Assembly (NCBI GenBank): GCA_947168865.1 | Contig: CAMVNN010000003.1 | Location: 1-58,669 of the forward strand | Direction of reading: 5' to 3' | Source: an uncultured Bacillota bacterium | GTDB taxonomy: Bacteria; Bacillota_I; Bacilli_A; RF39; UBA660 | DNA: 58,669 nucleotides | Part shown: positions 16,462 through 26,300 of the stretch, piece by piece | Numbering within the stretch: the stretch's first letter is position 1 | Layout of the letters: each line of letters begins with the position of its first letter | Made by a program: the position numbers and the translations under genes | The notes under the pieces: model-generated | What the model saw: the letters and a program-made list of their open reading frames with translations, nothing else | Database searches by the model: none | Told to the model about the DNA's origin: nothing

Positions 16462-17364
16462 TTAAACTTTGCTAATCTTATCGGCAACTTCTTTAATTTT
16501 ATTTAGTCTATGATAAACACCTGATTTTGTGATTTTTTTATCAGTTTCAACACTCATTATTTTACTCAAATCTGTTAATGAAACATCTGGATATTTCTTA
16601 CGATAAATAGCCACTTCTTTTTCTTTATCACTCAATATATCAAGACTAGCATACTTTTCAATTTTCTCTATAGCTTTTACTTGTTCATAAGCTGTATTTA
16701 TCATTTTATCAACATTCGCCTGCTCACAATTATTGAGGCGATTTACCATATTAGCATTATCACGATAAATACGAATGTCTTCAAAATATAAAACTGCTTT
16801 AGATGCTCCAATTATTTTCAAAAAATCGCTTATTTTTTCAGCCTCTTTAACATATATCATATAATTGTTTTCACGAGCTATCGCTTTAGCATTTATATAG
16901 TATTGTTTCAAAAGTTTGATAATAAAATTAGCATATGCTATGTTGTCAACTGTAAATTCTAAATGATATCTCGATTTCTGTGGATCATTAATACTTCCTT
17001 TAATCAAGAATAATCCTCTAAGATAGGCTTTTATTTGCTCTTCGTCGGCAACTAAATATTCCTTGGGAACAGTTTCTACATTTAAATCGCGAGTGACTAC
17101 ATTTACCTCTTTTAATTCAAGAATATATAGATAATTTTTGTTATAATTATATCCTTTTCGAACCGTGATTTTAGGTTGAACATCATATATTTTTGTTATC
17201 AAACGATATATTCTTTCAGCAACTAAAATATTCTCTGTTGTAATCCTAATACAATGAGAATCACGATAACTGTTTCGAACAATTGCAGAAAGTTCAGATA
17301 TCTCTTCAATATTATTATTTTCTAATGTACAAAGCTCATTTTTAACATTGCTCGTGAATGTCAT
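16462..17364 (-). CDS. whiA: DNA-binding protein WhiA
   Basis: 300 residues. A LAGLIDADG-homing-endonuclease-like N-terminal domain without nuclease residues (AYLRGLFLIKGSINDP), then a C-terminal HTH (SLTDLSKIMS, ITKSGVYHRLNKI). In Bacilli WhiA affects cell division and nucleoid segregation; in Streptomyces it controls sporulation septation. The ATG at 17364 has AGGTGA in front; the GTG nine bases upstream is part of that site. A -10 TATAAT lies at 17387-17382. It is not next to yvcK/rapZ as it often is in other Firmicutes. Confidence 0.95.
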   Translation of the reverse strand: MTFTSNVKNELCTLENNNIEEISELSAIVRNSYRDSHCIRITTENILVAERIYRLITKIYDVQPKITVRKGYNYNKNYLYILELKEVNVVTRDLNVETVPKEYLVADEEQIKAYLRGLFLIKGSINDPQKSRYHLEFTVDNIAYANFIIKLLKQYYINAKAIARENNYMIYVKEAEKISDFLKIIGASKAVLYFEDIRIYRDNANMVNRLNNCEQANVDKMINTAYEQVKAIEKIEKYASLDILSDKEKEVAIYRKKYPDVSLTDLSKIMSVETDKKITKSGVYHRLNKIKEVADKISKV

Positions 17365-17381
17365 AGAAATCACCTGCTAAT

Positions 17382-17387
17382 ATTATA
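17382..17387 (-). promoter_or_regulatory. -10 box of whiA
   Basis: TATAAT in TATAGTATAATATTAG, 18 bp upstream of the start. The -35 is weak. Confidence 0.55.
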
Positions 17388-17422
17388 CTATAAAGTGAGA
17401 AAAAAGAGTGATTTTTGTTAAC

Positions 17423-17452
17423 TAAAAACTACTTTTCACAAAGTAGTTTTAT
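17423..17452 (-). terminator. Intrinsic terminator overlapping the trxB stop
   Basis: AAAACTACTT-TGTGAA-AAGTAGTTTTT. The trxB stop lies at the start of the stem. Confidence 0.87.
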
Positions 17453-18351
17453 TTATACCATTTTTTCTTAATATAATTAGCCGTCTGTGCAGCTTCACCT
17501 ACAGCAGTCGTTAGTTGATACAAATCCTTATTGATTGCATCTCCAATTGCAAATACTCCTTCAATATTTGTTTCACCATTATTGTTTACTTTCAAATATC
17601 CATTTTCATTTTCCAAATCAATTGTACTATTAACTGTGAAATTTGGCTCATATCCAATGCTTACAAAAGCTCCAGCAACATCAATAGTTCTTTCTTCGCC
17701 ATCAACATCTAAAATAATATTAGTTAATATTTCATCACCAACAAATTCTTTCACATTAGAGTTATAAACAACTTCGACATTTGGTAATGACTCAACTTCT
17801 TTGATGTTCATGTCTTCACCCTTTAAAAATGGTTTTCTACAAATAACATAGCATTTATTAACTAACTTGGCCAAGTAAAGTGTGTTTTCTAAAGCAGTTG
17901 CAGAACCACCAATGACGGCAACATCTTTATTTTTAAAGAAAAATCCGTCACATACAGCACAATAACTGATTCCATGACCTAATAATTTGCTCTCTCCTTT
18001 AGCTTTAAGCATTCTTGGAGCTCTACCAGTCGCGATAATCAATTGATTGCATTCATATTCTTTATCTTTAGTTTTGACTATTTTTTTGTCGTTGATTATT
18101 ACTTCTTCGACATTCTCATTAATATAATCAATTCCTAGTTCTTTTACTTGCTTAAAAATATTCTCTGCTAATATTGTTCCATCAGTATCAAGAAATCCAG
18201 GATAATTCTTCAAATTTCTCGTATTGTTTAATTGTCCACCAGGAATTGCTTTTTCAAACATCAAAACATCAACATTGAAGCGCTTCAAATAAAGCGCAGC
18301 CGTCATTCCTGCTATTCCAGCTCCAATTATAATTACATCTCTTTTTTCCAT
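17449..18351 (-). CDS. trxB: Thioredoxin-disulfide reductase
   Basis: FAD/NADPH flavoenzyme that reduces thioredoxin. 300 residues. FAD site GAGIAGMTAAL at the N-terminus, the redox-active CAVCDG (CxxC), the NADPH site VIGGSATALEN and the C-terminal FAD motif GVFAIGDA are all present. GQLNNT supports TrxB over alkyl hydroperoxide reductase AhpF. It follows lgt by 9 bp in a uvrB-lgt-trxB unit. Confidence 0.96.
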   Translation of the reverse strand: MEKRDVIIIGAGIAGMTAALYLKRFNVDVLMFEKAIPGGQLNNTRNLKNYPGFLDTDGTILAENIFKQVKELGIDYINENVEEVIINDKKIVKTKDKEYECNQLIIATGRAPRMLKAKGESKLLGHGISYCAVCDGFFFKNKDVAVIGGSATALENTLYLAKLVNKCYVICRKPFLKGEDMNIKEVESLPNVEVVYNSNVKEFVGDEILTNIILDVDGEERTIDVAGAFVSIGYEPNFTVNSTIDLENENGYLKVNNNGETNIEGVFAIGDAINKDLYQLTTAVGEAAQTANYIKKKWYK

Positions 18352-18360
18352 AACTTTCTC

Positions 18361-19149
18361 CTAATTATTATAATCTAATTCAAGATTTTTGGTAAAAAAT
18401 CCCTTAATAATAAATATCAAACCAACAGCAACTAACAGCATAGATACTAATTGCGCAATCTTAAATTCTCCAAACATTAAAGCGTCTGTACGAAGTGATT
18501 CAATCAAATATCTACCAATTCCATACCAGACCATATAGAATCCACATATTTGCCCAATTTTCACATTTTTACGTCTTCTTATAATTAGCATTATTATTAA
18601 TCCAACTATATTCCAAAGTGATTCATAAAGAAATGTTGGATGGTAATATGTCCCATCAATCTTCATTCCCTCGATAATAAAATTTGGCAAATGGTAAGAT
18701 TTCAAAGTTTCTAAAGTAGTTGCTGGGCCGTGTGCTTCCTGATTAAAGAAGTTTCCCCATCTACCTATTATCTGACCAACGATTAAGCCAACCGATGCCA
18801 TATCCATAATTTTAACAGGTTTATATCCATGTTTTTTAGAATAGATGATGACAAATATTAGTCCGAATAAAACTCCACCATGAATGGCTAGTCCACCTTC
18901 CCATACTTTTAGAATGTCAATAGGATTTGATGCATACATATCCCAACTAAAGAATACATAATAAAGTCTTGCTCCTACAATTGCTATTGGAATCGTATAG
19001 AAAAACATATTAATAATGAATTCATCAGCTATTCCAAATCTTCGGGCCTCTCTCAAAAGTAAATAACCACCTAATAAAAAACCAATAAATAACATTATCG
19101 AATACCAATATATTTGAACAAAACCTAAATCAACTAAAATCGGATTCAT
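18361..19149 (-). CDS. lgt: Phosphatidylglycerol-prolipoprotein diacylglyceryl transferase
   Basis: Seven-helix membrane enzyme that attaches diacylglycerol to the lipobox Cys of prolipoproteins. 262 residues. The Lgt signature GRWGNFFNQEAHG is intact, as are the GGLAIHGG loop with the catalytic His and the C-terminal YGIGRYLIESLRTD. Its substrates would include the two lipoproteins at 57.0-58.2 kb. It lies between uvrB and trxB. Confidence 0.97.
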   Translation of the reverse strand: MNPILVDLGFVQIYWYSIMLFIGFLLGGYLLLREARRFGIADEFIINMFFYTIPIAIVGARLYYVFFSWDMYASNPIDILKVWEGGLAIHGGVLFGLIFVIIYSKKHGYKPVKIMDMASVGLIVGQIIGRWGNFFNQEAHGPATTLETLKSYHLPNFIIEGMKIDGTYYHPTFLYESLWNIVGLIIMLIIRRRKNVKIGQICGFYMVWYGIGRYLIESLRTDALMFGEFKIAQLVSMLLVAVGLIFIIKGFFTKNLELDYNN

Positions 19150-19178
19150 TTTATCACTCTCACTTATTTTAAATTATA

Positions 19179-21131
19179 CTATTTTTTACTACGCATTTCA
19201 AACAAAATATCTCGCAACTCTGTAGCTCTTTCAAAATCAAGATTCTTAGCAGCTTCAAGCATTGCTTTTTCAACTTCAGAAATCAATTTTTCTTTTTCGT
19301 ATTTGCTTAAACTTTCTTCCTTTTCAACTTTCTTTTCTAAGCTATTGCTAATTACCTCTGGAATTGCTTTAATAATTGTTTTTGGAATAATTCCATTTTT
19401 CTCATTATAAGCCATCTGAATAGCTCGACGACGATTTGTTTCTTTAATTGCTACATCCATAGCTTCACTTATAATATCAGAATACATAATAACTCTACCA
19501 TTAGCATTACGTGCAGCGCGCCCAATAGTTTGAATAAGTGATCTATCGCTTCGAAGAAATCCCTGTTTATCCGCATCCATAATACATACTAAACTAACTT
19601 CAGGAATATCCAATCCTTCTCTTAAAAGATTAATGCCAACTAAAACATCATATTTTCCTAATCTCAAATCTCTTATTATTTGAAGTCGTTCAAGAGTCTT
19701 AACTTCACTATGTAAATAAGCAACTTTAATATCTAATTTTTTCAAATAATTAGTTAATTCTTCAGCCATTCTAATAGTTAATGTCGTTATCAAAGTTCTC
19801 TCATTATTTTTAATTTGATTTTTAATTTCATTCAACAAATCATCAATTTGATTTTTAGAAAGTCTAACATCAATAACTGGATCAAGAAGTCCAGTTGGGC
19901 GGATAATTTGCTCTGTAACATGATTGTTTACAAGACTAAGTTCATAATCACCAGGAGTGGCTGAAATATAGATTACTTGGTCTAATTTTTCTTTAAATTC
20001 TTCAAATTTTAAAGGTCTATTGTCCATCGCACTTGGAAGACGAAAACCATAATCAACTAAAACTTTTTTTCTTGCTTGATCTCCATTATACATTCCTCTT
20101 ATTTGAGGTATTGTTACATGTGATTCATCAATTACAAGCAAAAAGTTTTTTTTGAAAAAATCAAGTAATGTCGTAGGCGTTGCCCCTGGTTCTTTTAAAG
20201 CAAGTGGTCTTGAATAATTCTCTACTCCATGGCAAAATCCAGTTTCAAGAAGCATTTCCATATCGTAATTTGTTCTTTCTTCTAACCTCTGTGCTTCTAA
20301 GAATTTGTTGTTTTCTTTAAAATACTTGAGTCGTTCCTCTAATTCTTCTTTAATGTTTTTTACAGCTATCTTTATTTTATCGTCACTTGTTACAAAATGG
20401 CTTGCAGGAAATATTGAAATCGTTTTTTTAGATGAAATTACCTTTCCTGTGATAACATCTATTTCATAGATACTTTCAACTTCTTCATCAAAAAAATCTA
20501 TTCTAATTGCTTTATTATGTTGATTAGAAGGAATTATTTCTAAAACATCACCTTTAACTCTAAAAGTCCCTCTCTTAAAGTCTATCTGATTTCTTTCATA
20601 AAGCATTTCAACTAATTTAACTAAGATATCATTTCTATTAACAACATCACCAACATTTAAAGTCAAAATTTTATTTTCATATTCTTCTATTTCTCCAATA
20701 CCATAAATGCACGATACAGATGCTACAACTATCGTATCTGGATTACGAAGAAGTGATGATGTTGCTGAATGTCTGAGTTCATCTATTTCATCGTTAATAG
20801 AAGCATCTTTTTCAATATATGTATCTGTCTTTGGAACATAGGCTTCTGGTTGATAATAATCATAATACGATACAAAGTATTCAACATGATTTTCAGGAAA
20901 CAATTCTTTTAATTCGGCATATAATTGTCCTGCCAATGTCTTATTATGAGCAAGTACCAATGTTGGCTTATTAATTTTTTCAATGACATTTGCTATTGTG
21001 AATGTTTTTCCAGTTCCAGTAGCACCTAAAAGGACTTGGTTTTTTTTGCCTTCTTTTATCCCTGAAACAAGTTCTTCAATAGCTTCTGGTTGATCGCCAG
21101 CAGGTTTATATTTTGACACTAATTTAAACAT
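19179..21131 (-). CDS. uvrB: Excinuclease ABC subunit B
   Basis: Damage-verifying helicase-like subunit of nucleotide excision repair. 650 residues, full length. Walker A GATGTGKT (36-43), the damage-binding hairpin region [33 protein letters not shown], the RPTGLLDP segment, QTIGRAARN and the C-terminal UVR motif ([16 protein letters not shown]) that binds UvrC. Strong AGGAGG. No uvrA is adjacent in this window; lgt and trxB follow. Confidence 0.97.
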   Translation of the reverse strand: MFKLVSKYKPAGDQPEAIEELVSGIKEGKKNQVLLGATGTGKTFTIANVIEKINKPTLVLAHNKTLAGQLYAELKELFPENHVEYFVSYYDYYQPEAYVPKTDTYIEKDASINDEIDELRHSATSSLLRNPDTIVVASVSCIYGIGEIEEYENKILTLNVGDVVNRNDILVKLVEMLYERNQIDFKRGTFRVKGDVLEIIPSNQHNKAIRIDFFDEEVESIYEIDVITGKVISSKKTISIFPASHFVTSDDKIKIAVKNIKEELEERLKYFKENNKFLEAQRLEERTNYDMEMLLETGFCHGVENYSRPLALKEPGATPTTLLDFFKKNFLLVIDESHVTIPQIRGMYNGDQARKKVLVDYGFRLPSAMDNRPLKFEEFKEKLDQVIYISATPGDYELSLVNNHVTEQIIRPTGLLDPVIDVRLSKNQIDDLLNEIKNQIKNNERTLITTLTIRMAEELTNYLKKLDIKVAYLHSEVKTLERLQIIRDLRLGKYDVLVGINLLREGLDIPEVSLVCIMDADKQGFLRSDRSLIQTIGRAARNANGRVIMYSDIISEAMDVAIKETNRRRAIQMAYNEKNGIIPKTIIKAIPEVISNSLEKKVEKEESLSKYEKEKLISEVEKAMLEAAKNLDFERATELRDILFEMRSKK

Positions 21132-21155
21132 AAATTGCCTCCTTTTTGCTATTTA

Positions 21156-21184
21156 ATTTTATCATTTTTATTGACCGAAAACAA
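21156..21184 (-). promoter_or_regulatory. Promoter of uvrB
   Basis: TTGTTT (21184-21179), 17-bp spacer, TAAAAT (21161-21156). Confidence 0.65.
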
Positions 21185-21269
21185 GAATAGTACTAATTTG
21201 ATTCTTTTTTTATACCATTATAAAAAATTTATTACTTCATTTTTGTATTTCATACATTTATATTTATGC

Positions 21270-21275
21270 TATAAT
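21270..21275 (+). promoter_or_regulatory. Extended -10 box of the degraded DUF5011 gene
   Basis: TGCTATAAT, a TG-extended -10, upstream of the pseudogene on the plus strand. Confidence 0.45.
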
Positions 21276-21313
21276 TTTTACAGTATGGTGATGTTCATAA
21301 AGAAAAAATTGGG

Positions 21314-21668
21314 TTGTTAGAGAAAAAATTTTATATAATAGGTGCATTTGTAGTTACAGTTTTAGATAAAGGTACAGATAGTGATATTTCGTTTAAATTA
21401 AATGGTGATAGTTATAATTATTTACTTAAGGGAAATAATTACATTGAACCCGGATATACCGCGATTGATAACCTAGATGGCAATATTTCTAGTAGTGTTC
21501 AAATATAATGAGAAATTAGGCTATGTAAAATTAGTTAATCCGAAAGATTTAACTAATATACCATTATGGGTATTCCAATCTAAAGAAAATAAAAAAATTG
21601 CTTACTCACCAGAAGAGGATAAAGAAGTAGAGATTAAACTACCTTGTTCTCAAAGAAGAAACAAATAA
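21314..21668 (+). pseudogene. Degraded DUF5011 (Ig-like) surface-protein gene
   Basis: Two short overlapping frames hold pieces of a secreted protein. The first (21314-21508) has a hydrophobic stretch (FYIIGAFVVTVL) and then YLLKGNNYIEPGYTAIDNLD, the DUF5011 pattern also seen in the glycosidase pair (YYLLKDTPYEEPGYEA). It stops after about 64 codons. The second frame continues to 21668 with unrelated charged sequence (VKLVNPKDLTNIPLWVFQ). Neither has a convincing ribosome binding site, and upstream bases in a third frame (ATG at 21284) end at TAG. It looks like the remains of a truncated, frameshifted gene. It is the only plus-strand coding trace in the first 51 kb. Confidence 0.6.
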
Positions 21669-21701
21669 AAAACAGAAGACTAATATCTCCTGTTTTTTTC
21701 T
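21667..21701. terminator. Terminator hairpin overlapping the sigma factor 3' end
   Basis: On the minus strand, stem AAAAAACAG/CTGTTTTTT with the sigma-gene stop in the loop. T-runs on both strands suggest bidirectional use. Confidence 0.7.
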
Positions 21702-22573
21702 TTCCCAATGTATACAGCTATACGATCCAAATCTTTTGATTTTCTCAATTTTACTAGTGCTCTAGCTTCTATTTGTCTAACTCTTTCCCTAGTTATACCA
21801 AGTTTTCTACCAATTTCTTCTAAAGTATGCACTTCTGTATTGATTCCAAATCGATATTTTAAAATCATAATTTCACGATTATTTAAGCCGTTATGATTTA
21901 AAAAATATTGAAAATCAGTTACAATTTCTGAATTAATCACTTTTTCTTCTGGATCTAGCTCACCAGATGGTATCATATCAACAAGTTCTTTGTCAGATGC
22001 CTCTTCACCGGCTCCAAAAGTTTCATTTAGGCTTAATGTATCCTTACTAGACCTATTTGCTCGTAGTGCTATTTCATATGGAATTCCTAAATATTCAGCC
22101 ACTTCTTCAGTTGATACTGTTCTACCTAATTTAGCTTCCATTTTAAATTTCACTTTTTTTAATTTAACAGTTTCTACTTCAAGATATTCTGGTCGACGAA
22201 TCATTTTACCTTTACTCATTATTGCACGTGTAATAAAACATTTAATCCAATAATACGCATACGTTGAAAAACGACAACCTAAGTTTGGATTATACTTTTC
22301 GCATGCTTTCATGAGGCCAAGATTTCCTTCTTGAACTAGGTCAGCTAGTGGTAACCCATGTCCACAAAATCTTTTGGCAAACGATATTACAAGTCGAAGA
22401 TTAGCTTCGACTAATTTACTTTTGGCTTCAGTATCACCATTAAGCATTCTTTGCACTAATTCATTTGTTTCTTCTTCCGACAATCTTGGAATCTTACCTA
22501 TTTCCTCTAAGTAAGCCTTAAAAGAGCTCGTATATTCTTCTTCATACGTCATATGTTTATTTATTATGATCAT
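21680..22573 (-). CDS. Sigma-70 family RNA polymerase sigma factor, RpoD-like with unusual region 2.4
   Basis: 297 residues at most. Region 1.2 (SFKAYLEEIGKIPRLSEEE), region 2 (LVEANLRLVISFAKRF, LADLVQEGNLGLMKACEKYN), 2.3/2.4 (RFSTYAYYWIKCFITRAI, then MIRRPEYLEVE), region 3 and region 4.2 (TLEEIGRKLGITRERVRQIE) are all present, so it belongs to the RpoD/group 2 class. The WIRQAITRAI of primary sigmas is WIKCFITRAI here, so the Gln that contacts position -12 is Cys112, and the usual RTIRIPVHM is KMIRRPEYL. The start is uncertain: ATG at 22573 gives MIIINKH, and ATG at 22552 (MTYEEEY) is an alternative. A TTGACG box and a GGGGG site lie just upstream. Whether it is primary or alternative is unknown. 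Confidence 0.88.
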   Translation of the reverse strand: MIIINKHMTYEEEYTSSFKAYLEEIGKIPRLSEEETNELVQRMLNGDTEAKSKLVEANLRLVISFAKRFCGHGLPLADLVQEGNLGLMKACEKYNPNLGCRFSTYAYYWIKCFITRAIMSKGKMIRRPEYLEVETVKLKKVKFKMEAKLGRTVSTEEVAEYLGIPYEIALRANRSSKDTLSLNETFGAGEEASDKELVDMIPSGELDPEEKVINSEIVTDFQYFLNHNGLNNREIMILKYRFGINTEVHTLEEIGRKLGITRERVRQIEARALVKLRKSKDLDRIAVYIGKEKNRRY

Positions 22574-22636
22574 TAAAAATCATAATATCCCCCGTCAAGT
22601 CGTGTATTTTATCAAATTTTTTTAAAAAATGCAAAT

Positions 22637-22663
22637 TAAAAAAAGTAAGCGATGCTTACTTTA
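22637..22663 (-). terminator. Intrinsic terminator overlapping the 3' end of the phospholipase C-like gene
   Basis: AAAGTAAGC-ATC-GCTTACTTTTTTT. The stop codon of the gene lies in the 5' arm. Confidence 0.88.
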
Positions 22664-23282
22664 ATTTTAGTTCTTCTAAATTGGCTAATATTAATTCAAC
22701 CGATAATTTTACAAAACTATCAATTTTTTCCATATCTATTGTCATGGTTTTATTATCTTTTGAATTTCTTACTATTTCTTCTGTTCTATCAACAATAAGT
22801 TTTATTCTCTCCATTGGTATTTCTTCTATTATGTTCTCAAATTTAGGAATCTCATTGTAAAAAAATTTTAAATCTAAACCATACTTGTCAATTAACTTGA
22901 CATTTAAATTGGTGTAGTCATTATAAATATATAGTGTTACCATATTATCATTTACCTTGACAATATCGCCATTTAATTTCTTAATTAATCCATCATGATA
23001 TATCTCAGGTATAAAATATTTAAACCAAAGATAATCTGTATAAAGGTGAATATAATATCCCATCACAAAATCATCATTCATTTTATTTCTATACTTTTTA
23101 AGAAATAACTCTATATTAGGAATATCTCCCTCTTCAGTTAAAAAATGACTTTTCTTTTTAGTTTCGCCTACTAATTTTGATATATCAGGAGCAATTGAAC
23201 CGATTAAAATATGTGAAGATGTTCTTTTTAATACTTTATTTATTTCATTTGCTACTGCGATATGTATTATTGATGATGCCAT
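22656..23282 (-). CDS. Zinc-dependent phospholipase C-like family protein
   Basis: 208 residues. The opening MASSIIHIAVANEI with a downstream GSIAPDIS and DDFVMGYYIHLYTDYLWF has the His/Asp spacing of the Zn-dependent phospholipase C/S1-P1 nuclease-like fold (PF00882) common in Firmicutes, where most members are uncharacterised. No signal peptide is seen, so it is probably cytoplasmic. It is a single-gene unit with its own overlapping terminator, between a large orphan protein and the sigma factor. The fold assignment is by pattern and the reaction is not known. Confidence 0.7.
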   Translation of the reverse strand: MASSIIHIAVANEINKVLKRTSSHILIGSIAPDISKLVGETKKKSHFLTEEGDIPNIELFLKKYRNKMNDDFVMGYYIHLYTDYLWFKYFIPEIYHDGLIKKLNGDIVKVNDNMVTLYIYNDYTNLNVKLIDKYGLDLKFFYNEIPKFENIIEEIPMERIKLIVDRTEEIVRNSKDNKTMTIDMEKIDSFVKLSVELILANLEELKLK

Positions 23283-23322
23283 ATAATCACTTCCCCATCG
23301 TTAAAATTATAATATTTGTTAA

Positions 23323-23351
23323 AGAAAAAGACAATAAACTTGTCTTTTATA
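23323..23351 (-). terminator. Intrinsic terminator overlapping the end of the 1149-aa gene
   Basis: AAAAGACA-AGTTTAT-TGTCTTTTT. The stop codon is in the 5' arm. Confidence 0.82.
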
Positions 23352-26300
23352 AGTGTAAATCAATTCTCTTATCAGATTTTTTATCCTGAGAATCCTCTAA
23401 ATTGCCAATAAATGTCTGCACATCCTTATTTAAAGCTTGCATCAATTCTTTTGGAACATTTAAGCGTTTGATTGCATCCATATTACTGTTAACACCCGTT
23501 ACATTTCGCTCTAACAAAGATTGGAACAAGTCAATAACGCCTTTAGTTAATGTCATTGATGAGGCTTCACTATTTCGTCCACCAATGAGAGCAAGCTCTG
23601 ACCCAATAAGTGGGAATAAATCATCACGTGCCATCTCCAATGCATTAATTGTTATGAAATGACTAACTATCGCTTGATTTATTTTCATTATCTCTTGTTT
23701 CATTAATAAATTAGTTGCTCTAAATCTGTTAATTTTAGCCTCAATAACTTTTAATCTTGATTTCAATGAAACAATTTTACTATAATCTTCATCGTTATTA
23801 CTATCTAATTTACTCAAGGCTTCTAATATGACATCTCTTGTTTTTTCGGCAATTTTCAAAAATTCAGCATTCTTATTCATATATTCTTCCATATATTTTC
23901 TTATTGCATCAAATTTCAAAGTTTCATCAAATAAAGTTTTAAGATTTTCATCTATAGCATCATGCAACTCATTTATAATTTCTTTAGATAAAACCGGTAC
24001 AGCTGAATCTTTTCTAAATATTCTTGAAAGTATATTTCTATTCTTAGTATCCAAATGCGAGCGTTTAATTATTCCAGTTATTGTTTCTACTGATTTTTGG
24101 CCAGAATCTGCAGCTGTCAAAAGTGGAACTTCATCATAAATATATCTTGAATGCGTTGCTAAAACTTCACCAAAATTCAAGATACTACTAGCATCATCAA
24201 AATTGATTTCTCCAACAGGTGAATCTTTTAAAATTTTAGTACGATCAGCTATTGTTAATGATTTTTCATATGGTTGTCCAGTTAAAGCCTCAACTTCTAT
24301 AATTTTATAATCAATTCCAAACTCTTGAGACATTTGCTCTAAGAAATTGCTTTTCTTTCCCATTGTATCATCAAATAAATTTCTAGCAATATCATCAACA
24401 TCAGAACTTTTTAGATAATCTTTATACTTTTCAAACATATCTAAATCATAATTTTGATAATCTAATTGTTCTAAAAAATCATCTTCTAATCCAAGATATT
24501 TAAGTACCCTTTCTTTAGTTATGCCTCTATTTTCAAGACATAATCTAATGTTACTATCGCTTTTAAAAAGTGATAAAACCAAAGATTTTTCAATAACATC
24601 CGCAGTAGTTTCATTATCCCTTTTTCCAAGTGCCTTATCAATTGCTAAGACAATATATGGATATGTACTATATATGCCAAATACAAAATTGATTTTTTTT
24701 CTAATTTCAGAATTATGAACACATTTTTCAAATGTTTGTTCAAAATCTGCAAATTTTGTTTTAGATAATTTTTTTAAGCATTCTGGTAAATCTGGAAAGC
24801 TTTCAACATAATGCTCTATAGCCGACATTTGCTCTTCAGTTAAATTAGAAAATAATCCAAAAATAACATCTCTCTGATTTAAATTGCTAATTTCTTCAGA
24901 ACCTTTTACTTGATTCAAACATTCAGTCAAAAACGGAATATTTAATTCACTACTCATTTGGTCATCTTTATCAAGTATTTTTAAAATTTTATTTCTTTCA
25001 AATCCTAATTCTCTTAGCAAGACAATATTTTGATCATATTCAAATAAACTCAGTAAAATTGAGTACATTCTAGCAACATCTTCAGTGACTCCAAAATATT
25101 TAACATTACTATAAGAATTTAATGTTTGAATGTATTTTCTCATTTCAGGCGAAAATTGAGCAAAAAAGATTCGTTCAAGATTTGTTTTCTCTTTTTGAGT
25201 TTTATATTTAATATAGCTTTTTAATGAATCTAAGAAATTCTCACCTAATTTTCCATCTTTTTCTAATATGTAAGTTAGATATTCTTGACCCATGCTATCA
25301 CTTTTATAGAGTGAATTAAATATATTTTCAACTATCATAGAAGAATTAAATTCACGATTACATAGATTATAAGCTATAGTATTCATTGTAATTTTTGATG
25401 TATCAGTATTAACTCCTTTAGTCACAAAACGTTCAAATTTATCAATCATTAGCTCTACATCTAATTCCATTGAAAGGATTTCTTCTTTAGTTATTTCAAG
25501 TTTCAAAAAGCTTAATATATCTTCAATATCTATACCATTATCTTTAAAAAATATGCTTATATCAAGATTATAATAATATGATGCTAACAATAATGATAAT
25601 GTATCGGCATCATTCTCACTTAGCAATACATCTTGATTGTGTTTACCTTCTTTCATCTTTTTTAAAATAAGCATATATGTTTTTGTAACAAATTGCATAA
25701 ACTCTCGTTCATCTTTACCAAGTAATTCATAAAATTTATTAATCATATTTTGATATGCAACTCTTTTATCATATTGTTCTTGTTCTGCTATCTTAATACC
25801 TATATTTTCTAAATCTTTAATGTTTATTCCACTACGACTAATTATTTTTTCAACTATTGTACTATTAGTAAATTCTCTATTAATTAAATTGGAAATGATT
25901 CCAGAAATTGTAACTTCTGATTCTGGAATAGTTGCGTTATAGCCTTCACTAAAGTATCTTTTATAATATGGTCTTATAGCAAAAGCATTGGAACCAAAAT
26001 TTTTTATTTCATGATAAATATCTATCTCAAGAGAAGTTAATGATGTATTTAAGCCATTAATTGCATAGGCTTTTTTAAAGTTCATGCCCATTTTAATTAA
26101 ATAGTTGCGAATCGATTTTAATTCTTTTGACTCATCTTTCGATTCATATCCTAATGCTAATAACAATGATAATGGCGTTATATGTTCATCAGCAATTATT
26201 GTATTAGATATCAATAAACTTCTAATTCTATTTGCAACGTCTAAATAGTTAATTACGCTTATCGGCAAATTCCCATATGCTTTTCTGGCTTCATCATGTG

